Shown here: piece by piece, positions 43,301-50,664 of the stretch | How positions within the stretch are numbered: position 1 is the stretch's first letter | Layout of the letters: each line of letters begins with the position of its first letter | Assembly (NCBI RefSeq): GCF_030506305.1 | Contig: NZ_CP119421.1 | Span: 302,354 to 366,353 of the forward strand | Length of the DNA stretch: 64,000 nucleotides | DNA from: Porifericola rhodea | GTDB lineage: Bacteria; Bacteroidota; Bacteroidia; Cytophagales; Cyclobacteriaceae | Direction: 5' to 3' | Made by a program: the position numbers and the translations under genes | Notes under the pieces: model-generated | What the model saw: the letters and a program-made list of their open reading frames with translations, nothing else | The model's database searches: none | What the model was told of the DNA's origin: nothing

Positions 43301-43535
43301 ATGCTACATAGTACTCGGCTTCTACTGCACGTTCACTATTTTGATCTTCTTCCAGATACTCTTCAAAAGCCTCACGGGCAGCGCTATACTTTTGCTTGTC
43401 TAACAAGTCCATCCCTTTCTGGTAGTGAGATAAAGGTTCTACATTAGACAAATATTGCTGTGCGTAGAGCGAAGTAGAAAAAATAAGGCTTAATACAAAA
43501 AATAAAATAAACTGCTTTTTCACTTTTACAGGCAT
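40368..43535 (-). CDS. Large secreted tetratricopeptide-repeat protein
   Basis: 1055 residues with a signal peptide (cut likely after SLYAQ, residue 26). Almost the whole length is an array of TPR-like helical pairs of about 34 residues, with the typical NYxxAIxxF and YYxGxIAY spacing. The last 50 residues or so are charged (EMEAEREAEERKQDSLKVEE). Such periplasmic or outer-membrane TPR proteins act as scaffolds. In this phylum they often support envelope or gliding/secretion complexes, but nothing in the sequence names a partner. Confidence 0.9.
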   Translation of the reverse strand: MPVKVKKQFILFFVLSLIFSTSLYAQQYLSNVEPLSHYQKGMDLLDKQKYSAAREAFEEYLEEDQNSERAVEAEYYVAYAALRLYNADGEARLAEFVNKHSSHPKAIRANYELGNFYFKDENYDKAIAYFEKTDTRNLTQEEKNTRNFKLAYAYFTQQNFYEAKPYFDQVKASDSPFTSAANYYSGYIAYQQSDFSAALSDLQKAEKEESYAQVVPYLIANIYYKQGDYAKLQQYAQGILDSNNGQVKNLPDIMLLAGEAYFMQGNYTRAEPFLSEYASLRRPEASMMYRLAFAQYKTGKSQPAIDNFKQIASRNDSIGQFSSYYLGQLYVDEGNEKFAVSAFEHASNMDFSPEIKEEAMFNLGKVQVALGEHARAIQTLQSFKQRYSGSTHNVEVNDLLSEAYLNTQNYTQAIEFIESLPNKTLQVRKAYQKVSFYAGTQAFNQSEYFQSVQLFDKSLQYPIDRELVAGANFWKGEAYSVGKKYEEAINSYAAVFRALGDERQLENKSEMYFLKSRYGIGYAYYNTKEYQKAKDHFEKYVQTIEQKSNNNPKGKLNYEDGLIRLADTYYVTKNYGQAINTYDKAIRQNNPDISYAYYQKGIILGIQGKMNEARASLDQVIDRYTNSRYRDDAVFQKAQLYLEEGNYQQAINSFTRLVQSSSQSNLVPYALLRRAVAYTNLQKYDQASADYKLIIKAHTEHKVANSALLGLQEVQSLGGAGNDDFSEYLAIYKNANPEDKALGNIEFESAKNLYFTQKYQQAISRLQEFINNYPDNANTEEAKYYMAESYYRSDQIEQALEVFYEIAEQGTSSRLNRSVQRIAELEQSQGNNQQAIQYYNRLAALAQNKREQFNAWSGMMTAYYVLAENNKSLLDSVNYYANQIIEKANVSASAENMAMLYQGKVAYANENYEKAIDSFLKTLNTAKDEYGAEAQYLMAKIQYDQEKYAESIETLYDLNKNFSLYENWLGLSFLLIAENYIALEENFQAKATLTSLIENSPLPSIREQAEQKLQALDEMEAEREAEERKQDSLKVEEENQIILEEVPTQEGDPKQ

Positions 43536-43601
43536 ATAGAGGGTTGCGGTAAATTTGTTTTTAAAACGACCTTATGGTCTAAAAATTTCTTTAGCTACTA
43601 G

Positions 43602-44633
43602 CTAATGCATTAACCTAAAGACTAGCTCTTTTAAAATTTGAGCATCTGAGCCATTAATATTGTCAATTCCTTTCGCATACTGATCAGCCATTCGCAAATG
43701 GTGAATGTTGGCAATTACTTTAGGCAGGGGGTAGTTAACAGCTGCAATTTTATACTCTTTAGCGAAAAAAGGGTTTACTTTAAGTACCCCTGCCAGTGCA
43801 CGCTCTGACTTGTCTGCTGACTGATGCACCAGAAGCAACTTACTAAAAAAAGTAAAAAGTAGCGCTATAATCGGGATGATAGGGTTAGCCTTTTGGTTAG
43901 CTTCAAAATAATGTATGATGCGATTGGCTTTAAGCACATCATGTACTGCCAGCGCCTTCTGCAACTCAAACACATTGTATTCTTTGCTAATGCCGATATA
44001 CTTCTGTATTACTGCCGGACTAATTACTCCATCTTCATCCCCTTTACTAAAGTTAATCAGTACCTTTTCTATCTCATTGGTTAAGCGTTTCAGGTTATTA
44101 CCAATATAATCGGCCAACATTTGTACAGCCTTGTCTTCTATATCATACCCCTTTTGCCTTACATAATTGGCAATCCAGTCAGGTAGCTGGTTATCGTACA
44201 TTTTTTTAGCTTCTACCAAAATTGCCAGCTTGTCTAGCAACTTGGTTAAGGGCTTACGACCATCCAGGCTTTTATACTTGTAGCAAAACACCAATATGGT
44301 AGAAGGCATTGGATTTTTAACGTAGGCCTCCATCAGCTGCTGCCCACTTTTATTGTTAAAGTCCTGAATTTCCTGAGCTTCACGTACGATAACAACCTGA
44401 CGCTCGGACATCATAGGAAAGCGCTTGGCATTATTGAGCACAGCACTAACATCCACATCCTTACCATACATCACCATCTGATTAAAGCCTCGCTCTGATT
44501 CGTTCAGTACATTTTCCTCAACATAATCAGCGATCAGGTCTATGTAGTATGGTTCATCTCCCTGCAAAAAATACAGGGGCGCATATCTTTTTTCTTTTAA
44601 AGATTTGAGTACAACTTCAGGCGACTGGGGCAT
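43602..44633 (-). CDS. holA: DNA polymerase III subunit delta
   Basis: Clamp-loader subunit that opens the beta clamp, 343 residues. The N-terminal part has the delta pattern APLYFLQGDEPYYIDLIADY and RFPMMSERQVVIVREAQ; the middle has ILVFCYKYKSLDGRK; the C-terminal collar domain has NPFFAKEYKIAAVNYPL. Typical length for the family. Confidence 0.93.
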   Translation of the reverse strand: MPQSPEVVLKSLKEKRYAPLYFLQGDEPYYIDLIADYVEENVLNESERGFNQMVMYGKDVDVSAVLNNAKRFPMMSERQVVIVREAQEIQDFNNKSGQQLMEAYVKNPMPSTILVFCYKYKSLDGRKPLTKLLDKLAILVEAKKMYDNQLPDWIANYVRQKGYDIEDKAVQMLADYIGNNLKRLTNEIEKVLINFSKGDEDGVISPAVIQKYIGISKEYNVFELQKALAVHDVLKANRIIHYFEANQKANPIIPIIALLFTFFSKLLLVHQSADKSERALAGVLKVNPFFAKEYKIAAVNYPLPKVIANIHHLRMADQYAKGIDNINGSDAQILKELVFRLMH

Positions 44634-44675
44634 CGTAAAATCTTCTGTTTAGTTCTCTGTAACCTTAGTAAATGC

Positions 44676-44939
44676 TTAAATAATAGAATGTAATAATTCC
44701 AGAGCACGGGGCACATTCATTTCTGTCATCCACTCTTCTTTAGCAATAAGCACCGGAGCTTTTTTACATTTACCTGTGCATTTAGTACCAATCAACTTTA
44801 CAGCTTTCTGCTGCTTCGTTTTTTTAAGTTCACTTTTTATCGCTTTCTGAATGTCTTTACAACCATTTTTTTTGCAGTCTTTGCCGTTACAGACAAATAT
44901 AAACTGCTGATTTAAGTCTTTTTCTCTGCTCATTTTCAA
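44676..44939 (-). CDS. (2Fe-2S) ferredoxin domain protein
   Basis: 87 residues. The thioredoxin-like 2Fe-2S ferredoxin pattern is present: FVCNGKDCKKNGCKD near the start (cysteines at about 14, 19, 24) and KLIGTKCTGKCKKAPVLI further on. Four of these cysteines probably hold the cluster. The family acts as a small electron carrier; no partner enzyme is adjacent. Confidence 0.8.
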   Translation of the reverse strand: MKMSREKDLNQQFIFVCNGKDCKKNGCKDIQKAIKSELKKTKQQKAVKLIGTKCTGKCKKAPVLIAKEEWMTEMNVPRALELLHSII

Positions 44940-44957
44940 TATTTTCCCACCATAACA

Positions 44958-46220
44958 TCAGGAGACCGCAACTAATTGCATTAAGATCCCACAAAGCCAT
45001 GCGCCGTAAGTTCCTACAAAGTAACCCAAGACCGCCAATAGCACCCCTACCGGTGCCAGAGATGGACTAAATGCAGAGGCTACAACAGGTGCAGAAGCGG
45101 CACCTCCCACGTTGGCCTGGCTGCCCACTGCTACAAAAAAGAAAGGCGCTTTGATCAGCTTGGCAACTAACAGCAGGACTATAATGTGTATCATAATCCA
45201 AATCCCCCCTACCATAAACAGACCGGGGTTGCTTACTACTGTAGTTATATCCATTTGCATACCTATGCTGGCAATCAACACATACAAAAATACAGTAGCA
45301 AAGCGAGAAGAGCCTACCCCTTCTAATTTCCGCACCTTCGTAAATGATAAGATTAAGCCAGCAGTAGTAGCAATAACCACAATCCAGAAGAAGCCTGAGG
45401 TAAGGCTAAATTTATTTAGCCCTGGATAGTTGGCTTCCAGGAAGGGAGCAATAAGGTCAGAGGCAAAATGAGCAAAGCCAGTTATGCCAAAGGCTATTGC
45501 CAGTATAGTCATGGTATCCTGGGTTTTAGGGATTCTGGCAATACCTGCTACATACTCCTCTACCTGTTTCTTCACACTTTTAATGGCAGAAGAGTCCGCT
45601 TTGAAAAACTCGTCAATTTTTTCTGATCGTCCACTCCCATATAAAAGTACTGCAAGCCACAAGTTAGCTACAATAATGTCTACCGCTAATACTGCAGAGA
45701 ACAGGTCGGTACTGGCACCAAATACTTCCAGCATAGCGGTTTGGTTAGCCCCCCCTCCTATCCAGCTACCGGCAATTGTGGTTAATCCACGCCAAACCGC
45801 ATCGGGTCCGGCGCCTCCTACTGTTTCGGGAGAGAAGGTGGATACGATCATTATAGCAATGGGCCCTCCGATAATAATACCAATGGTACCCGCAAAAAAC
45901 ATGATGACAGCCTTAAAGCCTAGTTGAGAAATAGCCTTAATGTCAATGCCTATAGTAAAGAGCACTAAACTCGCCGGAAGCAAATAACGGGATGAAACAA
46001 AGTATAGACTTGACTCTTCTCCTGAAATAATATTAAAAGAATTAAGTACTGCTGGTATAAAATAACAGAGTAATACAGAAGGAACGTAAGTATAAAATTT
46101 TTGCCAGAAAGGGTTTTGGCTGGAGGAAGTACGAAAAACCACTGCCAATATGATAAAAAGAATACCTAAAACTACTGCATCGTTGCTAAAAAGAGGGCTT
46201 TCTTCTGCTATCTGTTCCAT
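44958..46220 (-). CDS. DUF819 family membrane protein
   Basis: 420 residues with about 10-11 predicted membrane segments and the DUF819 pattern: GPDAVWRGLTTIAGSWIGGG and NQTAMLEVFGASTDL in the middle, and QANVGGAASAPVVASAFSPS near the C-terminus. The two glycine-rich repeats look like the broken-helix elements of secondary transporters. The substrate is not known. It starts divergently from the PorP-SPOR gene, with 188 bases between the two starts. Confidence 0.9.
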   Translation of the reverse strand: MEQIAEESPLFSNDAVVLGILFIILAVVFRTSSSQNPFWQKFYTYVPSVLLCYFIPAVLNSFNIISGEESSLYFVSSRYLLPASLVLFTIGIDIKAISQLGFKAVIMFFAGTIGIIIGGPIAIMIVSTFSPETVGGAGPDAVWRGLTTIAGSWIGGGANQTAMLEVFGASTDLFSAVLAVDIIVANLWLAVLLYGSGRSEKIDEFFKADSSAIKSVKKQVEEYVAGIARIPKTQDTMTILAIAFGITGFAHFASDLIAPFLEANYPGLNKFSLTSGFFWIVVIATTAGLILSFTKVRKLEGVGSSRFATVFLYVLIASIGMQMDITTVVSNPGLFMVGGIWIMIHIIVLLLVAKLIKAPFFFVAVGSQANVGGAASAPVVASAFSPSLAPVGVLLAVLGYFVGTYGAWLCGILMQLVAVS

Positions 46221-46241
46221 ATTTAATCACTTATGATTCTT

Positions 46242-46273
46242 CAAAACTAAGCTTTTCGGCTAGAGTAACGAAA
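46242..46273 (-). promoter_or_regulatory. Promoter of the DUF819 gene
   Basis: On the minus strand TAGTTTTG (46242-46249) matches the -7 element fully. Nineteen bases upstream is TTCG (46269-46272), preceded by further T, which matches the -33 TTTG in three of four positions. Confidence 0.6.
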
Positions 46274-46368
46274 AATTTAAATTGATTTTGTTTTTCTTCA
46301 ATTCGGGGCAGAATAATTCATTCGTAAGTTCAGCGTAGAAGTCAAAATTTTAGCTTGATATTCTTTTT

Positions 46369-46376
46369 TAGCTTTG
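46369..46376 (+). promoter_or_regulatory. Possible -7 element of the PorP-SPOR gene
   Basis: TAGCTTTG matches TAnnTTTG, 32 bases upstream of the ATG. The upstream region at the -33 position is T-rich (TTTTAG) but has no exact TTTG. Same imperfect -33 as at the rpsH site. Confidence 0.42.
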
Positions 46377-46408
46377 CTTTTGATAAAGTACGCAGAGAGG
46401 AAGCCACA

Positions 46409-48145
46409 ATGAGAAAAACTGCAATTATATTATTTCTACTAATTTTTAGTATCTGTTCCGCAGAGGCTCAGCGCATGCCTTTCTTTACCCATTATTATAA
46501 TAACCCCTACCTTTATAATCCCGCTTACGCAGGTTACGACAAACATTCTGTATTTTATCTGACTCACCGCCAGCAATGGTTTGGAGTAGAAGGAGCTCCT
46601 ATGAGTACTCAGCTCAGTTTTCATACGCCGATGGGCAACGCCAACCCTCTATTCTTTGGAGCAGATGTCGTAGATGATCGCTTAGGCGCACTTAAGCATA
46701 ATGCTGTGAAGGCCTCACTTGCCTATATGCTGCCGCTCTCATCTGAGTATGAGCACTATATTAAAACTGCTTTTTCTTTTGGTCTGGGAATGCACAGCTA
46801 TGACCTGTCTAGTATGGACATTGGCGATGATCAGGTTTTGCAGGCTGCCTTATCTAATCGGTCATACCTGGATGGCCGATTCGGCTTTCGTTACCACAAT
46901 CGTGGATTTAACCTGAGTGTAGCATTGCCTCATCTTTTTACTCCTCCACCAGTATTGGTTGAAGGATTTGGAGATATTGCCTTTGATCAGTTTAGCCGGA
47001 TGATATTTAGTACTCATTACCGTTTTAATTTTAATGAAGAAGGTAGTGTAGCTTTTGAACCTACAGTGCTATACCACTACTCACAGGTGGAGCAGAGTCA
47101 ACTGGAAGCTCTGGGCATATTGTATTTCAAAGAGTCTTTTTGGGCTGGTGGTGGATATCAGCAGCAAAGCGGCATTAGTGGTACAGCTGGCTTCAGAGTA
47201 AAGAACCTGAAGTTTAGCTATGCCTACAGTACCGGAGGTAGTGAAGTATCCGCGTATGGCATGGGTACTCACGAAGCGCAGTTAGGTATTATTATAGGTA
47301 AGAAAAAAGAAGTACTGAAAAGAAAGCCCAGACTCTCTACACAAAACACTATTGACGACATACCCGATGAAGCGCTGCTTGAAAAGCACGAGAAAAGCAG
47401 AAAAAAATCTGAACGCAAAAAGAAGAGAGAGAAAAGCGTACCTGACAGAAAAAAGGTAAACCCTGCTCCGAGTGTTATTTTAGTAGAGCCGACAGAAAAT
47501 AAGGGTACTACTGAGCAAGAACAGCCAAATAATGATAGCTCGCAAAGCCAGAATACCAGCGAAATGGTGCTTACAAACGCACCTTCAACAAAGAGCAGTA
47601 CAGAGGATACTCAAGCTACTAAAAATGCTATACCTGTAACGAAGCAGCAGCAAACTTCAAGAGACTATTCTGACCTTAATTTTGATTCTTTTGAAAATGA
47701 GTCGGGAGTTATACAGTTGGGTGAAGATGGAGACGCAAGTCCTTCTTCCGCGTCTCAACAGCAGCAAGCTAAACAGCTAAATGAACAGCAGCCCAAAAGG
47801 ACCGAGGACATACCGCAAAACAAGTCCTCTGAAACTAAAGAAATCTCTTGGGACAGTCCTGCTAATAATAAGACATCCGCTGAAGAAAAAGAAGCGCATC
47901 CACTGGCTTTAAAAGGTGGTTTCTATATCATCGCAGGCACTTTTTCTACAGAAGCCAATGCCCAAAAGCTTGTTGATCAGTTAAGCCAGCAGGGATTTTT
48001 CCCAGAAATAGGATACCATACAGAAAAGCAGTATTTCTATGTGCATGTATTTCAGGGTGGAACTAAAGATAAGGCTTTACAGGAGCTTGACAGGCTAAAG
48101 CAAAATGCCACATTCCAAAAGTCATGGATATTAACGGTTGAATAA
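46409..48145 (+). CDS. PorP/SprF-like protein fused to a C-terminal SPOR domain
   Basis: 578 residues from MRKTAIILFLLIFSICSAEAQ; upstream in-frame codons would push the signal peptide inward and are rejected. Residues about 25-300 are a PorP/SprF-type outer-membrane barrel (HYYNNPYLYNPAYAG, LTHRQQWFGVEGAPMSTQLS). A low-complexity Lys/Glu/Gln/Ser linker of about 180 residues follows, and residues about 495-578 form a SPOR domain (GGFYIIAGTFSTEANAQKLV, then YFYVHVFQGGTKDKALQEL), which usually binds denuded peptidoglycan at the septum. PorP/SprF proteins accompany type IX-secreted adhesins; no such adhesin is adjacent. Confidence 0.9.
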   Translation: MRKTAIILFLLIFSICSAEAQRMPFFTHYYNNPYLYNPAYAGYDKHSVFYLTHRQQWFGVEGAPMSTQLSFHTPMGNANPLFFGADVVDDRLGALKHNAVKASLAYMLPLSSEYEHYIKTAFSFGLGMHSYDLSSMDIGDDQVLQAALSNRSYLDGRFGFRYHNRGFNLSVALPHLFTPPPVLVEGFGDIAFDQFSRMIFSTHYRFNFNEEGSVAFEPTVLYHYSQVEQSQLEALGILYFKESFWAGGGYQQQSGISGTAGFRVKNLKFSYAYSTGGSEVSAYGMGTHEAQLGIIIGKKKEVLKRKPRLSTQNTIDDIPDEALLEKHEKSRKKSERKKKREKSVPDRKKVNPAPSVILVEPTENKGTTEQEQPNNDSSQSQNTSEMVLTNAPSTKSSTEDTQATKNAIPVTKQQQTSRDYSDLNFDSFENESGVIQLGEDGDASPSSASQQQQAKQLNEQQPKRTEDIPQNKSSETKEISWDSPANNKTSAEEKEAHPLALKGGFYIIAGTFSTEANAQKLVDQLSQQGFFPEIGYHTEKQYFYVHVFQGGTKDKALQELDRLKQNATFQKSWILTVE

Positions 48146-48162
48146 GAAGGTTTGCTAAGCTA

Positions 48163-49260
48163 CTAGTTCTTTAATGTAGGACTTTCTAATAGCTCATAAA
48201 AAAACTTCTCGTAGTTGTCTATAGTCTTATCTAAAGAGAACTTCTCAAATGCAGTTACTTTGCCATTTTTAATAAAGCTTTGTCTTACCTCATCATCAAA
48301 CAATACTGTTTTTATTTTTTTAGAAAGATCTGGGATATTATTGTTTTCAAACAAAAGTCCGTTGATTCCATCGTCTACTACATCAACGATACCTCCAGAA
48401 CGTGTTGCAACCACCGGAGTCCCCATAGCCATGGCTTCTACCAGCACTAAACCAAACCCATCCATAGTTGAAGGAAGTACGTTTACATTTAAAAGTTTAT
48501 AAAGGTGTAGCGTATCTCTATGTGAAAGTTTACCTGCATAAATAACTTTCTGTTTTACTTTGTAACGCTTAATGTAATGATCTAAACTTCCTTCAGGAAT
48601 ACCAGCAAAAACAACCTTAATGTTTTCATCTAAATGCGGTAGAGCTTTAACTAACTGATCCTGCTCTTTCATACGTGCGACACAACCAATCACAGTATCA
48701 TTAGAACTCAAAGCTAGCTCATTCCTGAGCTCCTGTACTCTTTGCTCGTCTATGTTCTGGTATTGTTCAGCAGGGGTTCCATTATAAATTACATGTAAAT
48801 GTTCTGCTGGAAAACCTTTTTGAATAAAGATATTTTTTAATTCGTCACTTACCACTACTATTTTATCCGTCCCTTTAATGTAAAAGCTATTTTGCAACCA
48901 CCCTCCAATGCTCTCTGGCCTCTGTCTTCTGGTATGCACAAGCTTAACGTCGAGTTTATATTTCCATTTTGCAAAAATGGCCAGGTACCTATCTTTACTT
49001 GATTGAGCGTTAATCACCTCAATTTTCTCAGCCTCTACGAGTTCTTTAATCGCTTTTACTGTTTGCATGTCTAGCTTAGACTTAAACCTCATGGGTACCA
49101 GATGCACTGCAGTATTTTTTAACTTTTCAAAGAGACGCGTATCTTTTTTACCAGCCAAATATACCTGATGTCCTCTATTCGCCAATCCTTCTGCTAAAAA
49201 CGCAATAGAGTGGGTGGAGCCTGCCAGCCCTCCCTGATAAGTAGTAAGTAGTATTCTCAT
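48163..49260 (-). CDS. Glycosyltransferase family 4 (paralogue A)
   Basis: 365 residues, GT-B fold. N-terminal Rossmann domain MRILLTTYQGGLAGSTHSIA; INAQSSKDRYLAIFAKW; hinge IYNGTP; C-terminal GT4 region PSTMDGFGLVLVEAMAMGTP with an Asp at the position of the first catalytic-motif acid, then VVATRSGGIVDVV. It probably adds a sugar from a nucleotide-sugar donor to a surface glycan. It is a clear paralogue of the gene at 49579, which reads the other way. Confidence 0.9.
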   Translation of the reverse strand: MRILLTTYQGGLAGSTHSIAFLAEGLANRGHQVYLAGKKDTRLFEKLKNTAVHLVPMRFKSKLDMQTVKAIKELVEAEKIEVINAQSSKDRYLAIFAKWKYKLDVKLVHTRRQRPESIGGWLQNSFYIKGTDKIVVVSDELKNIFIQKGFPAEHLHVIYNGTPAEQYQNIDEQRVQELRNELALSSNDTVIGCVARMKEQDQLVKALPHLDENIKVVFAGIPEGSLDHYIKRYKVKQKVIYAGKLSHRDTLHLYKLLNVNVLPSTMDGFGLVLVEAMAMGTPVVATRSGGIVDVVDDGINGLLFENNNIPDLSKKIKTVLFDDEVRQSFIKNGKVTAFEKFSLDKTIDNYEKFFYELLESPTLKN

Positions 49261-49578
49261 TAACTAATCACAAATATTAAGTATTTAAAGACATTATCAC
49301 ACATTAATGAGCAATATAATATGAATTAATGAAAATACTTAAAGGTACAAACACTCTATTATAAGAGTGTGGTTATCAGGGCATTATAAAAATTCGTTTT
49401 GAATCATATAAAACGAAACTGATAGAAACTTAGCCCGTTGATAAGAAAACTACTTATATGGGTACCGTTAACTTCAGAGCTGAAGTTTACTTCAAACAGG
49501 TACCTACACAAAAAAGGAAAGAGGACATAGGAGTGAAATTGTGATACTTAAATTCTCCACTCTCCTATCTCTATGCTT
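49261..49578. other. Divergent intergenic region with several hairpins
   Basis: About 318 bases between the two divergent GT4 starts, without a convincing ORF. It holds a 7-bp hairpin ACACTCT/AGAGTGT (49351-49370), a stem AACTTCAG-AG-CTGAAGTT (49470-49487, extendable with one mismatch) that lies between two GGTACC palindromes (49461-49466 and 49499-49504), and a long-range ATAGGAG/CTCCTAT pair (49527-49568) just before the plus-strand start. No exact TAnnTTTG promoter was found on either strand. Confidence 0.6.
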
Positions 49579-50664
49579 ATGAATATTCTAATTACTTCTC
49601 AAAAGGCTGGCATGGCTGGCTCTACATACTCTACTACTTATCTGGCTAAAGGGCTTAGCGAAAGAGGACATAAAGTTTATTTAGCCTGCCCGGATAACTC
49701 TCTAATGCAGAAAATGCTAAAGGGTTCGTCAGTATCGCATATTCCTATGAATATTCGCCATAAACTGGATAGAAAAAACATCAAGCAGATTGCAAATATT
49801 GTTACAGAATACAATATTGATTTGATTGATGGGCAATCCAGTAAAGATCGGTACACTACTATTCTAGCAAAATGGTGGTATCGCTTACCAGTCAAATTAG
49901 TTCATACACGCCGCCAATTGGCTCTTAGCATGGGGATACTAGGTCAGAGTTGGTTCTACGAAAAAGGGACAGATAGAGTGATAGCTGTAAGTAAAGGAGT
50001 AAAGCAGTCACTGGTAAAGATTGGAATAAGTCCTGAACACATAGAAGTAATCTACAATGGTACACCTGCTGAAAAATATGAAGCTGTAGCTCCCGAAAAA
50101 GTAAACCTACTTAAACAACAGTTTGATATAAAAGAAGGAGAATTTGTGATTGGTTGCGTAGCACGTTTAAAAGAACAGGACCAACTGCTTGAAGCTCTTC
50201 ATTTACTGGATAAGCCCGTCAAAGTTATTTTTGTAGGTATAGAACCACAGGAAAAGTATAAAAACATAATAGAGAACTATCGTCTGCCACATAGCATACA
50301 CTTTGCCGGAGCAGTTTCTAATTCTGAGGTGCTAAATTACTACCCTCTTTTTAATGTTAAAGTTCTACCTTCTACCATTGAAGGCTTATCTCAATCTTTG
50401 CTTGAAGCCATGGCTTTGAAAGTGCCAGTAGTGGCAACTGATTTGGGAGGCAACAACGAACTCATTGAAGAAGGGAAAAATGGGTTTTTATTTCAGCACA
50501 AGAACACTAGACAATTGGCCGAGATTCTGCAGAAACTTATAAATTCTCCTCAGCTTGGTGTTCAACTAGGTAGTTTTGGACAAAATACTGCACTAAATAC
50601 CTTTTCAATTCATAATACTGTCGTTAAGCACGAAGCTATGTTTGAAAGGTTGCTATCAAATTAG
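49579..50664 (+). CDS. Glycosyltransferase family 4 (paralogue B)
   Basis: 361 residues. The start is the methionine of MNILITSQKAGMAGSTYSTT, which aligns with the start of paralogue A; another ATG lies two codons upstream. It shares the pattern DGQSSKDRYTTILAKWWYRL, VKLVHTRRQ, EHIEVIYNGTPAE with paralogue A along its whole length. The GT4 motif reads EGLSQSLLEAMALKVPVVAT with both acids present. Probably acts on the same glycan as its paralogue with a different donor or acceptor. Confidence 0.9.
   Translation: MNILITSQKAGMAGSTYSTTYLAKGLSERGHKVYLACPDNSLMQKMLKGSSVSHIPMNIRHKLDRKNIKQIANIVTEYNIDLIDGQSSKDRYTTILAKWWYRLPVKLVHTRRQLALSMGILGQSWFYEKGTDRVIAVSKGVKQSLVKIGISPEHIEVIYNGTPAEKYEAVAPEKVNLLKQQFDIKEGEFVIGCVARLKEQDQLLEALHLLDKPVKVIFVGIEPQEKYKNIIENYRLPHSIHFAGAVSNSEVLNYYPLFNVKVLPSTIEGLSQSLLEAMALKVPVVATDLGGNNELIEEGKNGFLFQHKNTRQLAEILQKLINSPQLGVQLGSFGQNTALNTFSIHNTVVKHEAMFERLLSN

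Noticed and set aside
43551-43562. TAAATTTG on the plus strand near 43556 as a promoter
   Set aside because: Would point into the region antisense to holA with no gene in the right direction. Probably chance in AT-rich sequence.
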